Source of the DNA: Leptospirales bacterium
GTDB lineage: Bacteria > Spirochaetota > Leptospiria > Leptospirales > Leptonemataceae
Length of the DNA stretch: 64,000 nt
NCBI GenBank assembly: GCA_016788865.1
Contig: JAEUSB010000004.1
Span: 1 to 64,000 of the forward strand
Direction: 5' to 3'
The notes below the pieces were generated by a model that was not told the DNA's origin, made no database searches, and saw nothing but the letters and a program-made list of their open reading frames with translations. The position numbers and the translations under genes were made by a program. Positions within the stretch are counted from its first letter, which is position 1, and every line of letters starts with the position of its first letter. Of this stretch, positions 9,198 to 17,749 are shown piece after piece.

Positions 9198-9935
9198 ATG
9201 AGGCAATTCGTGCTGGCGTTCGGTAATTTCTTTTTCAAGTGGAGAGACACTGCCTTCTCCTTGATTTTTGTCGGTGCTTTCTTCACTGCAGGGATCGCGA
9301 TACTGAATCCAGACGGATACAACCTGGATCTGTACACGTCCATACTGGGTCTGTTTTTGGCTTCGATTGGGCAATTCGTCCGGGCTATCACGATTGGATA
9401 CGCATACATCAAGCGCGGCGGTTTGAACAAGAAAATATACGCGGAAACGCTCCAGGATCAGGGAGTTTTCGCGCACACGCGAAACCCTATGTATCTGGGA
9501 AATCTTTTGCTGGTTACTGGTGCAATTGTCTGCATCAATAATCTGGCGTTTTACTTACTTGCATTGCCACTTTTTTACTTCATCTACTACTCCATTATCA
9601 CCGCAGAGGAAGATTTTCTCTCACGAAAATTCGGAACCGCATACGACGCGTACAAGAAGGAAGTACCCAATCGGCTATTGCCAGGCAACATGGGCAAGTG
9701 GGGTGAAACCATCAAACAAATGGAATTCTCCTGGAAACGGCTGATTCGCAAGGAGCACGGAAGCACGGTTGTGATCTTTGGGGGTCTTTGCCTCTACAAT
9801 ATCACCAAGTTTCACCTGCGCTATGACATTGCGCTCACTGCTTTACAGGGATTGTGGATTGCCTTCGCAGCGTTAATGGTATTTCAAGTAGTTGCAGAGA
9901 TTCTGAAACGTACCGGTCGTCTGGCAGAAAGCTGA
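9198..9935 (+). CDS. Membrane methyltransferase, ICMT/PEMT-like
   Basis: An integral membrane protein with about four to six helices. The SAM-binding signature HTRNPMYLGN, followed by a helical hairpin and AEEDFLSRKFGTAYDAYKKEVP, matches the isoprenylcysteine carboxyl methyltransferase / phospholipid methyltransferase superfamily. In bacteria such enzymes methylate small lipids or unknown substrates; prenylated proteins are not expected. A further C-terminal hydrophobic pair (about 180-235) extends it beyond the minimal family length. A stem-loop follows the stop codon. Confidence 0.75.
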   Translation: MRQFVLAFGNFFFKWRDTAFSLIFVGAFFTAGIAILNPDGYNLDLYTSILGLFLASIGQFVRAITIGYAYIKRGGLNKKIYAETLQDQGVFAHTRNPMYLGNLLLVTGAIVCINNLAFYLLALPLFYFIYYSIITAEEDFLSRKFGTAYDAYKKEVPNRLLPGNMGKWGETIKQMEFSWKRLIRKEHGSTVVIFGGLCLYNITKFHLRYDIALTALQGLWIAFAALMVFQVVAEILKRTGRLAES

Positions 9936-9940
9936 TCCGC

Positions 9941-9960
9941 GGCCCGGAATCCTCCGGGCC
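9941..9960. terminator. Stem-loop between convergent genes
   Basis: GGCCCGGA-ATCC-TCCGGGCC is a perfect 8-bp stem with a 4-base loop starting 5 bases after the methyltransferase stop. There is no clear T-tract on either side, so it may be a transcript-stabilising hairpin or a weak bidirectional terminator. Confidence 0.45.
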
Positions 9961-10031
9961 TCGTCTGACAGTCCCTTTCTAACCGCAATCTGCTCCAGCG
10001 CAGTGCGGGCAGCCTCAAGTTTGCCCTGATC

Positions 10032-11333
10032 TCAACCGTTCAGGAATTCCAGAATTGCTTCGCGGATTCCGTGATAGATCTCTTCGAATCTGGCGTCGTC
10101 GCGCTCCAGTAGCGTACACCGGAAACCCTGAAGATTGCAGACAAAGCTGGTCAATGGAACAACGCAGATGTTTCGCGAAGCAAGCAGGTGATACACAAAC
10201 TTGCGATCGGGCTCAATCTCACTGGTGCAAAGGCCATCAATGTAATTCTGCACGGCTGCATTGTCGATGCGCATACGCATGCGATTGCTCAGCTCCTGTT
10301 TGAAAACAACGCTGAGATAAAACGCTCCGTCCGGGGGATTGACAACGATTTCAGGAATTCCACTTAGAATTTCCGCAACACGACGGCTGCGACGTTCAAA
10401 GAAACGATTCCGTTCCACCTGCCAGTTTGCATACTCAGCATGTCCCATGATTCGCGGGATAACGTACTGCGGCAACGTGGTTGAACAGACTTCGAGCATC
10501 TTTGCATCAAGAATCGACTTCACGTACTTCTGGAACATCTTGTTGCCGGTCTGATTGTATACTTCCATCCAACCGCAACGCCCGCCTGGCCACGGAAATT
10601 CCTTTGAAATCCCTTTCAGTGAAATGGCCGGAACATCACCAACGACTTCCGACAGATGCGTACATTTCTTTCCGTTATAGACCATGTTGATGTAGATCTC
10701 ATCGCCCACCAGGAATAGATCGTACTCGCGCGCAATGGCCACCATTTGGTCCAGGACTTCACGCGGGAATACAGCACCCGTTGGATTATCAGGATTGATG
10801 ATCATGATCCCGGCAATGCTTTCATTATACCGAACCTTGTTTCGCAACTCTTCCAGATCTGGCATCCAACCGCGCTCCGGATCAAGGCGGTATGTGATCG
10901 GCGGATAGCCGGCATGGTGGGCTTCTGCAGACGAATGGGTTGGATAGGCCGGAGTTGGACCAATCACCCGCGCTTCACGCCGCAACTGTCCGTAGACTTT
11001 GTTGACTGCATCTCCCAGGCCGTTGAAGAAAATGATATCATCCGGATGAATGCGTACGCCTTTCTCCCGATTTAGCCGCTCTGCAAGGAATTCCCTGGTT
11101 TCAGTAAGACCACGGGTCGGGCTGTACGCGTAGGTGCTATCTTCGCGGACCGCCTGGGCTATGATTTCTTTCATCCATTCCGGTAGTTTTTCGCCCTTTT
11201 GCACTGGATCACCGATGTTCTCCCATGCGATTGGCTTACCGGAAAGTCGGCTAACGTTTTGTGCGATTTCGACAATCTGCCGAATCTCATAGTTTAGTTC
11301 ACCAGCTCCGATATGGACAATATTTGTTCTCAT
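10032..11333 (-). CDS. PLP-dependent class I/II aminotransferase
   Basis: Fold-type I aminotransferase of 433 residues. Seen: YSPTRGLTETREFLAERL, the substrate/PLP motif INPDNPTGAVFP, DEIYINMVY, and the lysine in SLKGISKEFPWPGGRCGW that would form the Schiff base. The closest general type is the AlaA/AspC-like group; the amino donor is not predictable. The ATG at 11333 lies 1 base after the stop of the outer-membrane protein gene, so the two are probably co-transcribed. An in-frame extension to 11420 would overlap that gene and is rejected. Confidence 0.85.
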   Translation of the reverse strand: MRTNIVHIGAGELNYEIRQIVEIAQNVSRLSGKPIAWENIGDPVQKGEKLPEWMKEIIAQAVREDSTYAYSPTRGLTETREFLAERLNREKGVRIHPDDIIFFNGLGDAVNKVYGQLRREARVIGPTPAYPTHSSAEAHHAGYPPITYRLDPERGWMPDLEELRNKVRYNESIAGIMIINPDNPTGAVFPREVLDQMVAIAREYDLFLVGDEIYINMVYNGKKCTHLSEVVGDVPAISLKGISKEFPWPGGRCGWMEVYNQTGNKMFQKYVKSILDAKMLEVCSTTLPQYVIPRIMGHAEYANWQVERNRFFERRSRRVAEILSGIPEIVVNPPDGAFYLSVVFKQELSNRMRMRIDNAAVQNYIDGLCTSEIEPDRKFVYHLLASRNICVVPLTSFVCNLQGFRCTLLERDDARFEEIYHGIREAILEFLNG

Positions 11334-11334
11334 A

Positions 11335-12186
11335 CTAGTAACGATACCCTGCGCCAAGTAGCACGCGCACGATATAAATGCTCCCTTTGCCAGGATTGAT
11401 GAGCACGTCTGTGCGGTCAATGAAGCTCGAAGGTCCTGTTACAATCCAGTACCCTGTGGTATTGAGTTCGGCAGAAAGTGACGTGGTTTCATTGAGATTC
11501 CAGCGCATTCCAGCGCCCACAGTAGCGTGCACCTCGTTCAAGTATGGACCATAACCGATACCGGCAACCCAGCCACGGCCAACGCCCGCACTGGTCCGCA
11601 AGAATGGGTCCCACTCCCCATCCCTGTTGAAATGGTAGCTCATTACGCCTTCGAGCTGGAAGGAGCAGGCAAGGAGTTTCCGGCTCTGGATTTCAGGCGT
11701 AACCCTCGTGATAACGGGAACGGGCACATTGACCAGGGGGCCGGGAACGAACGATTCTGGAATCTTGAGCCCTGCACTCACATCCGTGTATCGAAATGCA
11801 CCGCCGAATGAAAATCGCTCGAAGAGCCTCTCGTAGCTTGCGCCAAATTGTCGGGATGAAAGTTGAAATGGAGGGATTCTATAGTAGGGGCCGATCTGGC
11901 GAACAATCGGACTGACACGAGGCGCATACAGAGCATTCGAATTTATCAATCGTTCGAGAAGCGTGATGCCGTCTTCTGAGCTGGCAATGATGCTTCCGGA
12001 TGCCGACAGCGCCACACCTGCTTGAACTTCGATCTGATTCAAGCGCGGGTCTGGTTTCTGCGCGGGTTCAGACGTCGCATCGATTGATTTGCCCTTCTCT
12101 TCCTCCTGCGCTACAAGCGCGGACGTGAGGACTGCAAAAATGAAAACGCAGGGAACGGATAGCTTGTTCAGATAACGTCGCTTCAT
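11335..12186 (-). CDS. Predicted outer-membrane beta-barrel protein
   Basis: Residues 1-26 form a signal peptide (cut after ALVAQ or nearby). The mature protein alternates aromatic and polar strands (RQFGASYERLFERFSFGGAF; GAGMRWNLNETTSLSAELN) and ends in GAGYRY, a terminal aromatic typical of BAM-assembled barrels. About eight strands seem likely from length (283 residues). Function unknown. It precedes the aminotransferase by 1 base. Confidence 0.65.
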   Translation of the reverse strand: MKRRYLNKLSVPCVFIFAVLTSALVAQEEEKGKSIDATSEPAQKPDPRLNQIEVQAGVALSASGSIIASSEDGITLLERLINSNALYAPRVSPIVRQIGPYYRIPPFQLSSRQFGASYERLFERFSFGGAFRYTDVSAGLKIPESFVPGPLVNVPVPVITRVTPEIQSRKLLACSFQLEGVMSYHFNRDGEWDPFLRTSAGVGRGWVAGIGYGPYLNEVHATVGAGMRWNLNETTSLSAELNTTGYWIVTGPSSFIDRTDVLINPGKGSIYIVRVLLGAGYRY

Positions 12187-12225
12187 TAGAAGCGCCAGGC
12201 TAGTTTCTTACGCGCAAGAGGACAT

Positions 12226-12250
12226 AAAAAAAAGGGGGCTTCCGCCCCCC
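12226..12250 (-). terminator. Intrinsic terminator after bpt
   Basis: Read on the minus strand it is GGGGGC-GGAA-GCCCCC followed by eight T. A 6-bp GC stem with tetraloop and full U-tract, 32 bases after the bpt stop: a textbook rho-independent terminator. Confidence 0.9.
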
Positions 12251-12281
12251 GCTTCCCATTTTTGCAAAGGGGAGCACATAA

Positions 12282-13040
12282 TCAATCACTGGTTTCAGCA
12301 TCGACTGAGGAGCCACATGACTTAATATGAAGCGCCCATTTTTCTTCCCCGGGAGCCTTGACTTCCGCGGGGCCAAAATTCGCTTTATAGTTCATTGCGT
12401 TGCAATCGGGTATAAAGAATCCGGGGTAATAATACGATAAACCGCGCTCTTTGCAAATGTCCATTTCAACAAGAATCGAATAGGTTCCAGGGCTGTAGTC
12501 CGCAAAGTCTGGATCGAAGAAGAAGTAAACGGAAGAAAGTGCATCGCCTACTATGTCTATGATGCCTACACCCACAAGACGATCCCCCGCAAACAGGCGC
12601 AGCTCCTCTGTGGTGGAAAGAAAACTGCTCACAAAGAAATCCTCGTAACGATCTGCGTCGATTGCTTCGCAGGAGCAGTGTTGCGTTTGAAGGTACCGCT
12701 CATAGAGTCGAGCCTTCTCCGGCGAATATTCCGGCTTCCCTGTCTCAAACCGAAAAATCGTTTTGCCCTTTTTCAAAACGCGCTTCTGCGATCGCGTAGG
12801 AACAAAGGTGGCCACGGGAACTCTCAGGATTCTGCACTGCTGACAACCGCCACAATCCGGCCTGTAAAGGTGCTGGCCATGGCGCCTGTAGCCCCGATCC
12901 AACAAGAGCCTGTAGCCAGCCCCGAGACCATTGCCATCGAGGAATTTCAGGTTGGAATCGCGTTCAGGCAGGTAGGAACACGACCCCCGCAGGTGACCTA
13001 CATACAGACTGGCTTCCAGATATTCGAGGGGCTGACTCAT
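12282..13040 (-). CDS. bpt: Aspartate/glutamate leucyltransferase
   Basis: ATE-family aminoacyl-tRNA-protein transferase, 252 residues, the usual bacterial length. The N-terminal RPDCGGCQQCRILRVPV with its cysteine cluster and the C-terminal DCNAMNYKANFGPAE are diagnostic. It conjugates Leu from Leu-tRNA to proteins with N-terminal Asp or Glu, tagging them for the N-degron pathway. Divergent from serC with 41 bases between. A strong terminator follows. Confidence 0.9.
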   Translation of the reverse strand: MSQPLEYLEASLYVGHLRGSCSYLPERDSNLKFLDGNGLGAGYRLLLDRGYRRHGQHLYRPDCGGCQQCRILRVPVATFVPTRSQKRVLKKGKTIFRFETGKPEYSPEKARLYERYLQTQHCSCEAIDADRYEDFFVSSFLSTTEELRLFAGDRLVGVGIIDIVGDALSSVYFFFDPDFADYSPGTYSILVEMDICKERGLSYYYPGFFIPDCNAMNYKANFGPAEVKAPGEEKWALHIKSCGSSVDAETSD

Positions 13041-13081
13041 TTCGCTTTGACTGAGGGCTATGCTTTAGAAAATCAGACTGA

Positions 13082-14164
13082 ATGAGACGAGTCTATAACT
13101 TTTCTCCAGGACCGGCGGCCCTTCCGCTCCCCGTCCTCGAGACCATACGCGACGAAATGCTGGATTATCAGGGCACGGGGATGTCCATCATGGAGATGTC
13201 GCACCGCGGCAAGGTCTTTGAAGGCCTTCTGGAAGACATTAACCAGCGCCTGCGTAAGCTTGCGAGTATCCCGGATCGTTTCGACATCCTGTACATGACT
13301 GGCGGGGCGTCGGCCCAATTCGCCTTTGTGCCCATGAATCTCTCAAAGAGAGGCAACAGCGCCGGCTATGTGAATACTGGCGTATGGTCTGAGAAAGCAA
13401 TTGAGCAGGCCAAACTTCTGGGTATCAATGCCTTTGACGCCGGAAGCTCAAAGGATAAAAACCACAGCTATATCCCAAACGTCGTCACCAAACCCGGCCT
13501 CGATTATCTGCACATTACTTCTAATAATACCATCTACGGAACGCAATTCAAGAAGTTCCCGGATCCAGGAGACACAAAGCTCATCGTGGATATGAGCTCA
13601 GACTTCCTTTCCCGTCCAATCGACTGGAACAAGATGGGCCTGGTGTACGCTGGCGCGCAGAAGAACGCAGGGGCGTCGGGAATCACGCTGGCCATCATCG
13701 ATCGCGACTATTATGCGCGCGAACCAAATGAATTGCCTACAGTGTTCCGCTACAGCACGTACGGGAAAAACCAGAGCCTGTACAACACTCCCCCCACCTT
13801 CCAGATCTATGTATTTGGCCTGGTGCTGAGCTGGATCGAGAAACAGGGCGGACTCGCTGAAATGGCGCGTTATAATGAACGCAAAGCTGATCATATCTAT
13901 TCCGTCATGGACGAGTTTCCAAAGTTCTATGCCGGACATTCCGTAAAGAATGCCAGATCGCTCATGAACATCACCTTTCGTCTGCCTTCAGAAGAATTGG
14001 AACAGAAGTTCTTGAAGCTTGCAGAAGAGCGGAAACTAATGGGCTTAAAGGGCCATCGTTCTGTGGGTGGTCTACGTGCCTCTGTCTACAACGCAGTTGG
14101 AGAGGAGGCCTGCCAGGTTCTCTCGGTGCTAATGCGCGAGTTCGCCAGGCAAAACGGGGGATAA
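13082..14164 (+). CDS. serC: Phosphoserine aminotransferase
   Basis: 360 residues, full length. The start VYNFSPGPAALP is the SerC hallmark; MTGGASAQFAFVPMNL, DMSSDFLSRP and the Schiff-base lysine in GAQKNAGASG are present. Converts 3-phosphohydroxypyruvate to phosphoserine (and acts in PLP synthesis in some bacteria). Followed after 1 base by a small unknown gene and then a glycosyltransferase, apparently one transcription unit. Confidence 0.97.
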   Translation: MRRVYNFSPGPAALPLPVLETIRDEMLDYQGTGMSIMEMSHRGKVFEGLLEDINQRLRKLASIPDRFDILYMTGGASAQFAFVPMNLSKRGNSAGYVNTGVWSEKAIEQAKLLGINAFDAGSSKDKNHSYIPNVVTKPGLDYLHITSNNTIYGTQFKKFPDPGDTKLIVDMSSDFLSRPIDWNKMGLVYAGAQKNAGASGITLAIIDRDYYAREPNELPTVFRYSTYGKNQSLYNTPPTFQIYVFGLVLSWIEKQGGLAEMARYNERKADHIYSVMDEFPKFYAGHSVKNARSLMNITFRLPSEELEQKFLKLAEERKLMGLKGHRSVGGLRASVYNAVGEEACQVLSVLMREFARQNGG

Positions 14165-14165
14165 C

Positions 14166-14372
14166 ATGCTCTGGCTCAGGCTTGGTGACAACGAACTCAT
14201 CCAGTTAGACCACGTAATATCTATAAAGAAGCAAGAACCCCAGGGCATTGAGATGCTGTTTACCGAACCCAACGGCAAACGCATCCTGACGTTCGCAGAT
14301 CAAGCCGATCGCAATCGTGCGTTCGATCGGCTGATTGAAAACCTGGTAAAACTTCGCATGGCATTGGAGTAA
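14166..14372 (+). CDS. Small conserved-looking protein (68 aa)
   Basis: Packed between serC (1 base) and the glycosyltransferase (3 bases), which is good evidence that it is real. Predicted as three or four beta strands and a C-terminal helix (ADRNRAFDRLIENLVKLRMAL). No signal peptide or known motif. Function unknown. Confidence 0.65.
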   Translation: MLWLRLGDNELIQLDHVISIKKQEPQGIEMLFTEPNGKRILTFADQADRNRAFDRLIENLVKLRMALE

Positions 14373-14375
14373 ATA

Positions 14376-15134
14376 ATGGCCGCCAGCAAACCACAGAAAG
14401 TCAGTGTGCTCGTTCCTGTTTATAATGAACGTGAAACCGTTAGTATAATCATCGAAAAGCTCGATAAGCTCAAGCTCGTAAATGAAATCGTCGTGGTAGA
14501 CGATGGCTCAACCGACGGAACATTCTCTGTCCTGACAAAGATCAAATCAAAAAAGCTCAAACTGTTTCAACAGCCCAAGAATGCGGGCAAGACCGCGGCT
14601 ATCAGACGCGCGGCAAAGGAAGCCACGGGCGACGTGATTGTAATCCAGGATGCAGATCTTGAGTACGATCCGGAAGAACTTCCTTCTGTTTTATGGCCCA
14701 TCCTCAGCGGCCGCGCAGACGTTGTATACGGCAGCCGTTTCCTTGTAAAGAAAGCGGCGCGTGTGCTTTACTACTACCATTACATGGCAAACAAGTTCCT
14801 GACTCACTTCTCGAATATTCTGACCAACCTGAATATGACAGACATTGAAACCTGTTACAAGGCCTTCCGCGCGCCATTCCTCAAAAACATGGAGCTTGCC
14901 AGCAAGGGATTTGGAATGGAAGTTGAGATCACAGCTTCCATTGCGCAAATGCCGATTCGCATTTATGAAGTTCCAATTTCTTACTACGGCCGCACATATG
15001 AGGAAGGAAAGAAGATCGGCATGCGCGATGGTATCCAGGCTCTCTGGTACATTGTATATTACAATCTGATCTACTTTAGAACCGCCGCTGGCCGCAAATA
15101 CGTTAAAAACGTTCGCGACGAACTAGACATTTAA
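14376..15134 (+). CDS. Family 2 glycosyltransferase (DPM1-like)
   Basis: GT-A fold transferase of 252 residues. Seen: VLVPVYNERETVSIIIEKL, VDDGSTDGT, the DxD region QDADLEYDPEE and GSRF. This pattern fits polyprenyl-phosphate mannose/glucose synthases, but there is no C-terminal membrane domain, as in the short DPM1 type. The acceptor is probably a lipid carrier (inference). Last gene of the serC unit; a repeat element begins right after its stop. Confidence 0.85.
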   Translation: MAASKPQKVSVLVPVYNERETVSIIIEKLDKLKLVNEIVVVDDGSTDGTFSVLTKIKSKKLKLFQQPKNAGKTAAIRRAAKEATGDVIVIQDADLEYDPEELPSVLWPILSGRADVVYGSRFLVKKAARVLYYYHYMANKFLTHFSNILTNLNMTDIETCYKAFRAPFLKNMELASKGFGMEVEITASIAQMPIRIYEVPISYYGRTYEEGKKIGMRDGIQALWYIVYYNLIYFRTAAGRKYVKNVRDELDI

Positions 15135-15345
15135 CTCTGGCGGCCCCCACCAGGGGTTGGCCGAAAAGGGGAACGCGTGCCTGCCCCTCGGCGCGGTGTT
15201 CCGAGCCGAGGGCCGTTCGTATCCAACCCACTGCACGGCGCGCTCTCGCTCACCAGAAGATAACCGGGTTGGATTTGTCGTGAACGGGCTGGGAATTCGG
15301 ATCGGGCTGGCCCGGCGTAGCAAGGATTCGCTATTCCTTTTCCGA
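15135..15345 (+). repeat. Dispersed repeat element, copy 1
   Basis: GC-rich, apparently non-coding. It shares blocks in order with the inverted copy at 16019-16370: an opening CTCTGGCGGCCCC, the core GTGTTCCGAGCC...GGGCCG...TATCC, GCTCTCGC, and a closing segment near AAGG-TT-GCT-TTCC. The peptide VFRAEGRSYP appears in one frame of both copies, as expected for diverged copies of one DNA element. Its end slightly overlaps the 3' end of the next gene. Confidence 0.6.
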
Positions 15346-15999
15346 CGTTGCCGATGAGCTGCGTTGGATGAGATTTGATGCTCGTTCCTTCCGGATCGCA
15401 TCTAGATTTGGCCGATAGAGGATCGGTTGTGGATCCCCGCGCTCCTCCTGACTGACAAAGCATCCGGCAGGCGTTTGCCGAATCCTCAGAAGAAGAACAA
15501 CACCCTTCGAATCCTGTAGGTAAACAAACAGCAATCTACCCTCATCACCATGATCAATCAACCAATCAAGGTTCGCGACACCAAGCAGGCGCACTAGCTC
15601 AAACTCATACCCGAAGGGAACGCGGACATTGTTGCTCCGAATGTCCGCCGCCCATTGCTCCTTGAACTTCGAGACCTCAAACCGTCCTGCAATCCGCTCA
15701 GCATAATAGGTATCCTGAACGCGCAGTACATCGGAATCGGAGAAGAGATCAAGCAACGCGGAAGGGTTGTCCATTTCAATGGCTCGAATGGCTTGTTGGG
15801 CAGCTTGACCACAGCCATGGGGATTCTCAATCGCTTGCTTGGCCCCGGGTATGCCACCGTTTGCATTGACGCGCACACGTGGCCGCCACTGATATGGATC
15901 GATACCCGGTGTGATCGTGCTTTTGGTTTGTTCCTCTCCGCGCGGTTCACAAAAAGTCACGCTAAGCAAAACGAAAACGAGAACCGCTGTCGTACGCAT
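15331..15999 (-). CDS. Putative exported protein, possible lipoprotein
   Basis: 222 residues. Residues 1-17 are hydrophobic and end LSVTFC, a poor match to the standard lipobox but possible under the relaxed spirochaete rule. The mature part has a helix-rich middle (CGQAAQQAIRAIEMDNPSA) and a beta-rich end (GRLLFVYLQDSKGVVLLLRI), loosely like NTF2-type folds. No family recognised. It lies between two inverted copies of a repeat element. Confidence 0.65.
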   Translation of the reverse strand: MRTTAVLVFVLLSVTFCEPRGEEQTKSTITPGIDPYQWRPRVRVNANGGIPGAKQAIENPHGCGQAAQQAIRAIEMDNPSALLDLFSDSDVLRVQDTYYAERIAGRFEVSKFKEQWAADIRSNNVRVPFGYEFELVRLLGVANLDWLIDHGDEGRLLFVYLQDSKGVVLLLRIRQTPAGCFVSQEERGDPQPILYRPNLDAIRKERASNLIQRSSSATSEKE

Positions 16000-16018
16000 C
16001 TGCTACAATCTATTGATG

Positions 16019-16370
16019 GGGTAAGGAACAGCACAAGCCTTATTCCGCGAAGGGCAAGCGAGCCGTGGTCGGCTCTCGGCCTCCATGCCTTCGTCGACGC
16101 TTCTGGTGGCCACGGATGACCGAATGCCGCGGAGCACAGGATGTGCGAGAGCGGCCCACCTCCTGCGGGTCGCAGCGAATCGGATATGAGCGGCCCGAGG
16201 CTCGGAACACTATTCGAAACCAATAGCGACAAGGCCCGAGCAGATTTATCCGGGAAGCGTATGGGCGCACATCGAGCGCTTCACCGCGTCCCGAGCGTCG
16301 CAACAGCGAGCGAAGGGCGAGTGCGCCATACGCGTCCCGGGCACAACTCACGCGGAGCCGCCGGAGCTAA
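16019..16370 (-). repeat. Dispersed repeat element, copy 2 (inverted)
   Basis: Fills the 367-base gap between two minus-strand genes. Read on the minus strand it aligns with copy 1 (15135-15345), starting CTCCGGCGGCTCC and passing GTGTTCCGAGCC, GGGCCGCTCATATCC and GCTCTCGC, ending near AAGGCTTGTGCTGTTCC. It is about 140 bases longer than copy 1, mainly from extra sequence before the GTGTTCCGAGCC block. Overlaps the last codons of the patatin gene. Confidence 0.6.
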
Positions 16371-17287
16371 TAGGGCGTTTCTTCTAACCCAAAGAACTCG
16401 GCGAGCTGGTTGCGCGCGTCCTGGTAGCCTTCGTGAATCAACAAGTCCGCCTGACGCGCTGAAAAGTTCAAGATCGATTGGAATCCAAGCATTTGCACGG
16501 GTGCCACGGTCGCGATCTTTATATCGCCTAACGTCAGAGTTCTGCGAATGATGCGCTGCATGAGCGATTGACTCGATCGCAGTTTGTATTCATAGCTCAA
16601 GTGGGCCATATAGGATTCATAGGATCCAATGAGGGACATCTCAAAAACGCGCTCAAGGCCCTGTCTCCGGGAAGACGGCAGGGACAGCCTGGATCCACCG
16701 ACCGGTGAAAGCAGGACTACCAGGATCTCTTTGCAGCCCCGCTCAAGAGCCGGCTGAATGGGCGTGTTCGCCATGATTCCACCATCCCAGTAGGGCTCAC
16801 CATCGATGTACTGCCAGGGGAAAAGGATTGGAATCGCACTGGAAGCCATCACGTGCTCAATGTCTATTACTCGATGCGAGAAGAACTTCAGCTGTGATTT
16901 GAGAATGTTCACGGCCGTAATAATGATTTCTGCTTCACTTCGCCTCAGTCTTGAAACGTCCAGCTTCTCAAGCAAAAGATTTTTTAGGGGCTCGGTATCC
17001 ATCAGCGGCGCATAGCCGCGCCTCGTAAGCGTATGAACCAACTGGCGCCAGAGTGAGAGGCGATAGATCCGGCCACGTTCAATTGTCTTCCAGAGGGAGA
17101 TCATCTCTTCAAGATTGAGCCCGCACCCGATGGCTGCGGAATTCACTGCACCCACCGACGTGCCGCAGATCAGATCGGGCTTCCAGCCCAGTTCCTGTAA
17201 GTATTTCCAGACGCCAACCTGATAGGCTCCGCGCGCGCCTCCTCCAGAGAGGATGAGGCCGCGATGAAATTTTCTTTTGCGCGCCAT
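16367..17287 (-). CDS. Patatin-like phospholipase
   Basis: 306 residues, cytoplasmic, RssA/YchK-like. The oxyanion loop LSGGGARGAYQ, nucleophile elbow GTSVG and DGG motif (WDGGIMANTP) are all intact, so an active Ser-Asp lipase is expected. The start codon follows the upstream stop with no spacer. With the larger enzyme at 0.9-3.1 kb this makes two patatin paralogues in the window; this one lacks a sensor domain. Confidence 0.85.
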   Translation of the reverse strand: MARKRKFHRGLILSGGGARGAYQVGVWKYLQELGWKPDLICGTSVGAVNSAAIGCGLNLEEMISLWKTIERGRIYRLSLWRQLVHTLTRRGYAPLMDTEPLKNLLLEKLDVSRLRRSEAEIIITAVNILKSQLKFFSHRVIDIEHVMASSAIPILFPWQYIDGEPYWDGGIMANTPIQPALERGCKEILVVLLSPVGGSRLSLPSSRRQGLERVFEMSLIGSYESYMAHLSYEYKLRSSQSLMQRIIRRTLTLGDIKIATVAPVQMLGFQSILNFSARQADLLIHEGYQDARNQLAEFFGLEETPY

Positions 17288-17749
17288 TTACTCGTGCGTC
17301 GCTTCAGTCCGACGAATGAGGAAGCGCTGGCTTTCTCCCGTCACATACAGCCTGGGATTTACAGCAAATGCAGCGTAAATCAGGTACGGTCCGGATTTGA
17401 CAATGAACATGTGCTTATCCATTCTAAATCCCGGAATTTCCTTCTGCATTCCGCGAACAAAAGGCGAGTTTGGCTGAATCTCTTCAAACTGCATTGTCTC
17501 GATCTTGATATTGGGCAGGTAGGCCGCGCCGTGATCGGGATCTTCGCGCGGGATAACGCGCTTGAGGACCGTCACAAGATTCTTCTGCAACATTTCCAAA
17601 CGTTGCTTCTTTTCGTTTGGAAGTGAATCGAGATACGCGTTGTAAAACTCTTTGTCGAGCCCCTTGACCTCTTGAGCCATCAGAGGGAGGGTGCAGGCAA
17701 AAGTTAGTGCAACAAGGAAGGGGGCAAACAATCGCTTCGTTGTTTCCAT
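17288..17749 (-). CDS. Secreted protein of unknown function
   Basis: 153 residues with an N-terminal signal (LFAPFLVALTFACTLPLMAQ, probable cut after MAQ; the Cys at 19 is followed by TLPLMA, so a lipobox is less likely). The rest is a mixed alpha/beta domain with KSGPYLIYAAFAVNPRLYV. No family recognised. Direct junctions on both sides put it in an operon with the patatin and the YwqK-type lipoprotein. Confidence 0.65.
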   Translation of the reverse strand: METTKRLFAPFLVALTFACTLPLMAQEVKGLDKEFYNAYLDSLPNEKKQRLEMLQKNLVTVLKRVIPREDPDHGAAYLPNIKIETMQFEEIQPNSPFVRGMQKEIPGFRMDKHMFIVKSGPYLIYAAFAVNPRLYVTGESQRFLIRRTEATHE

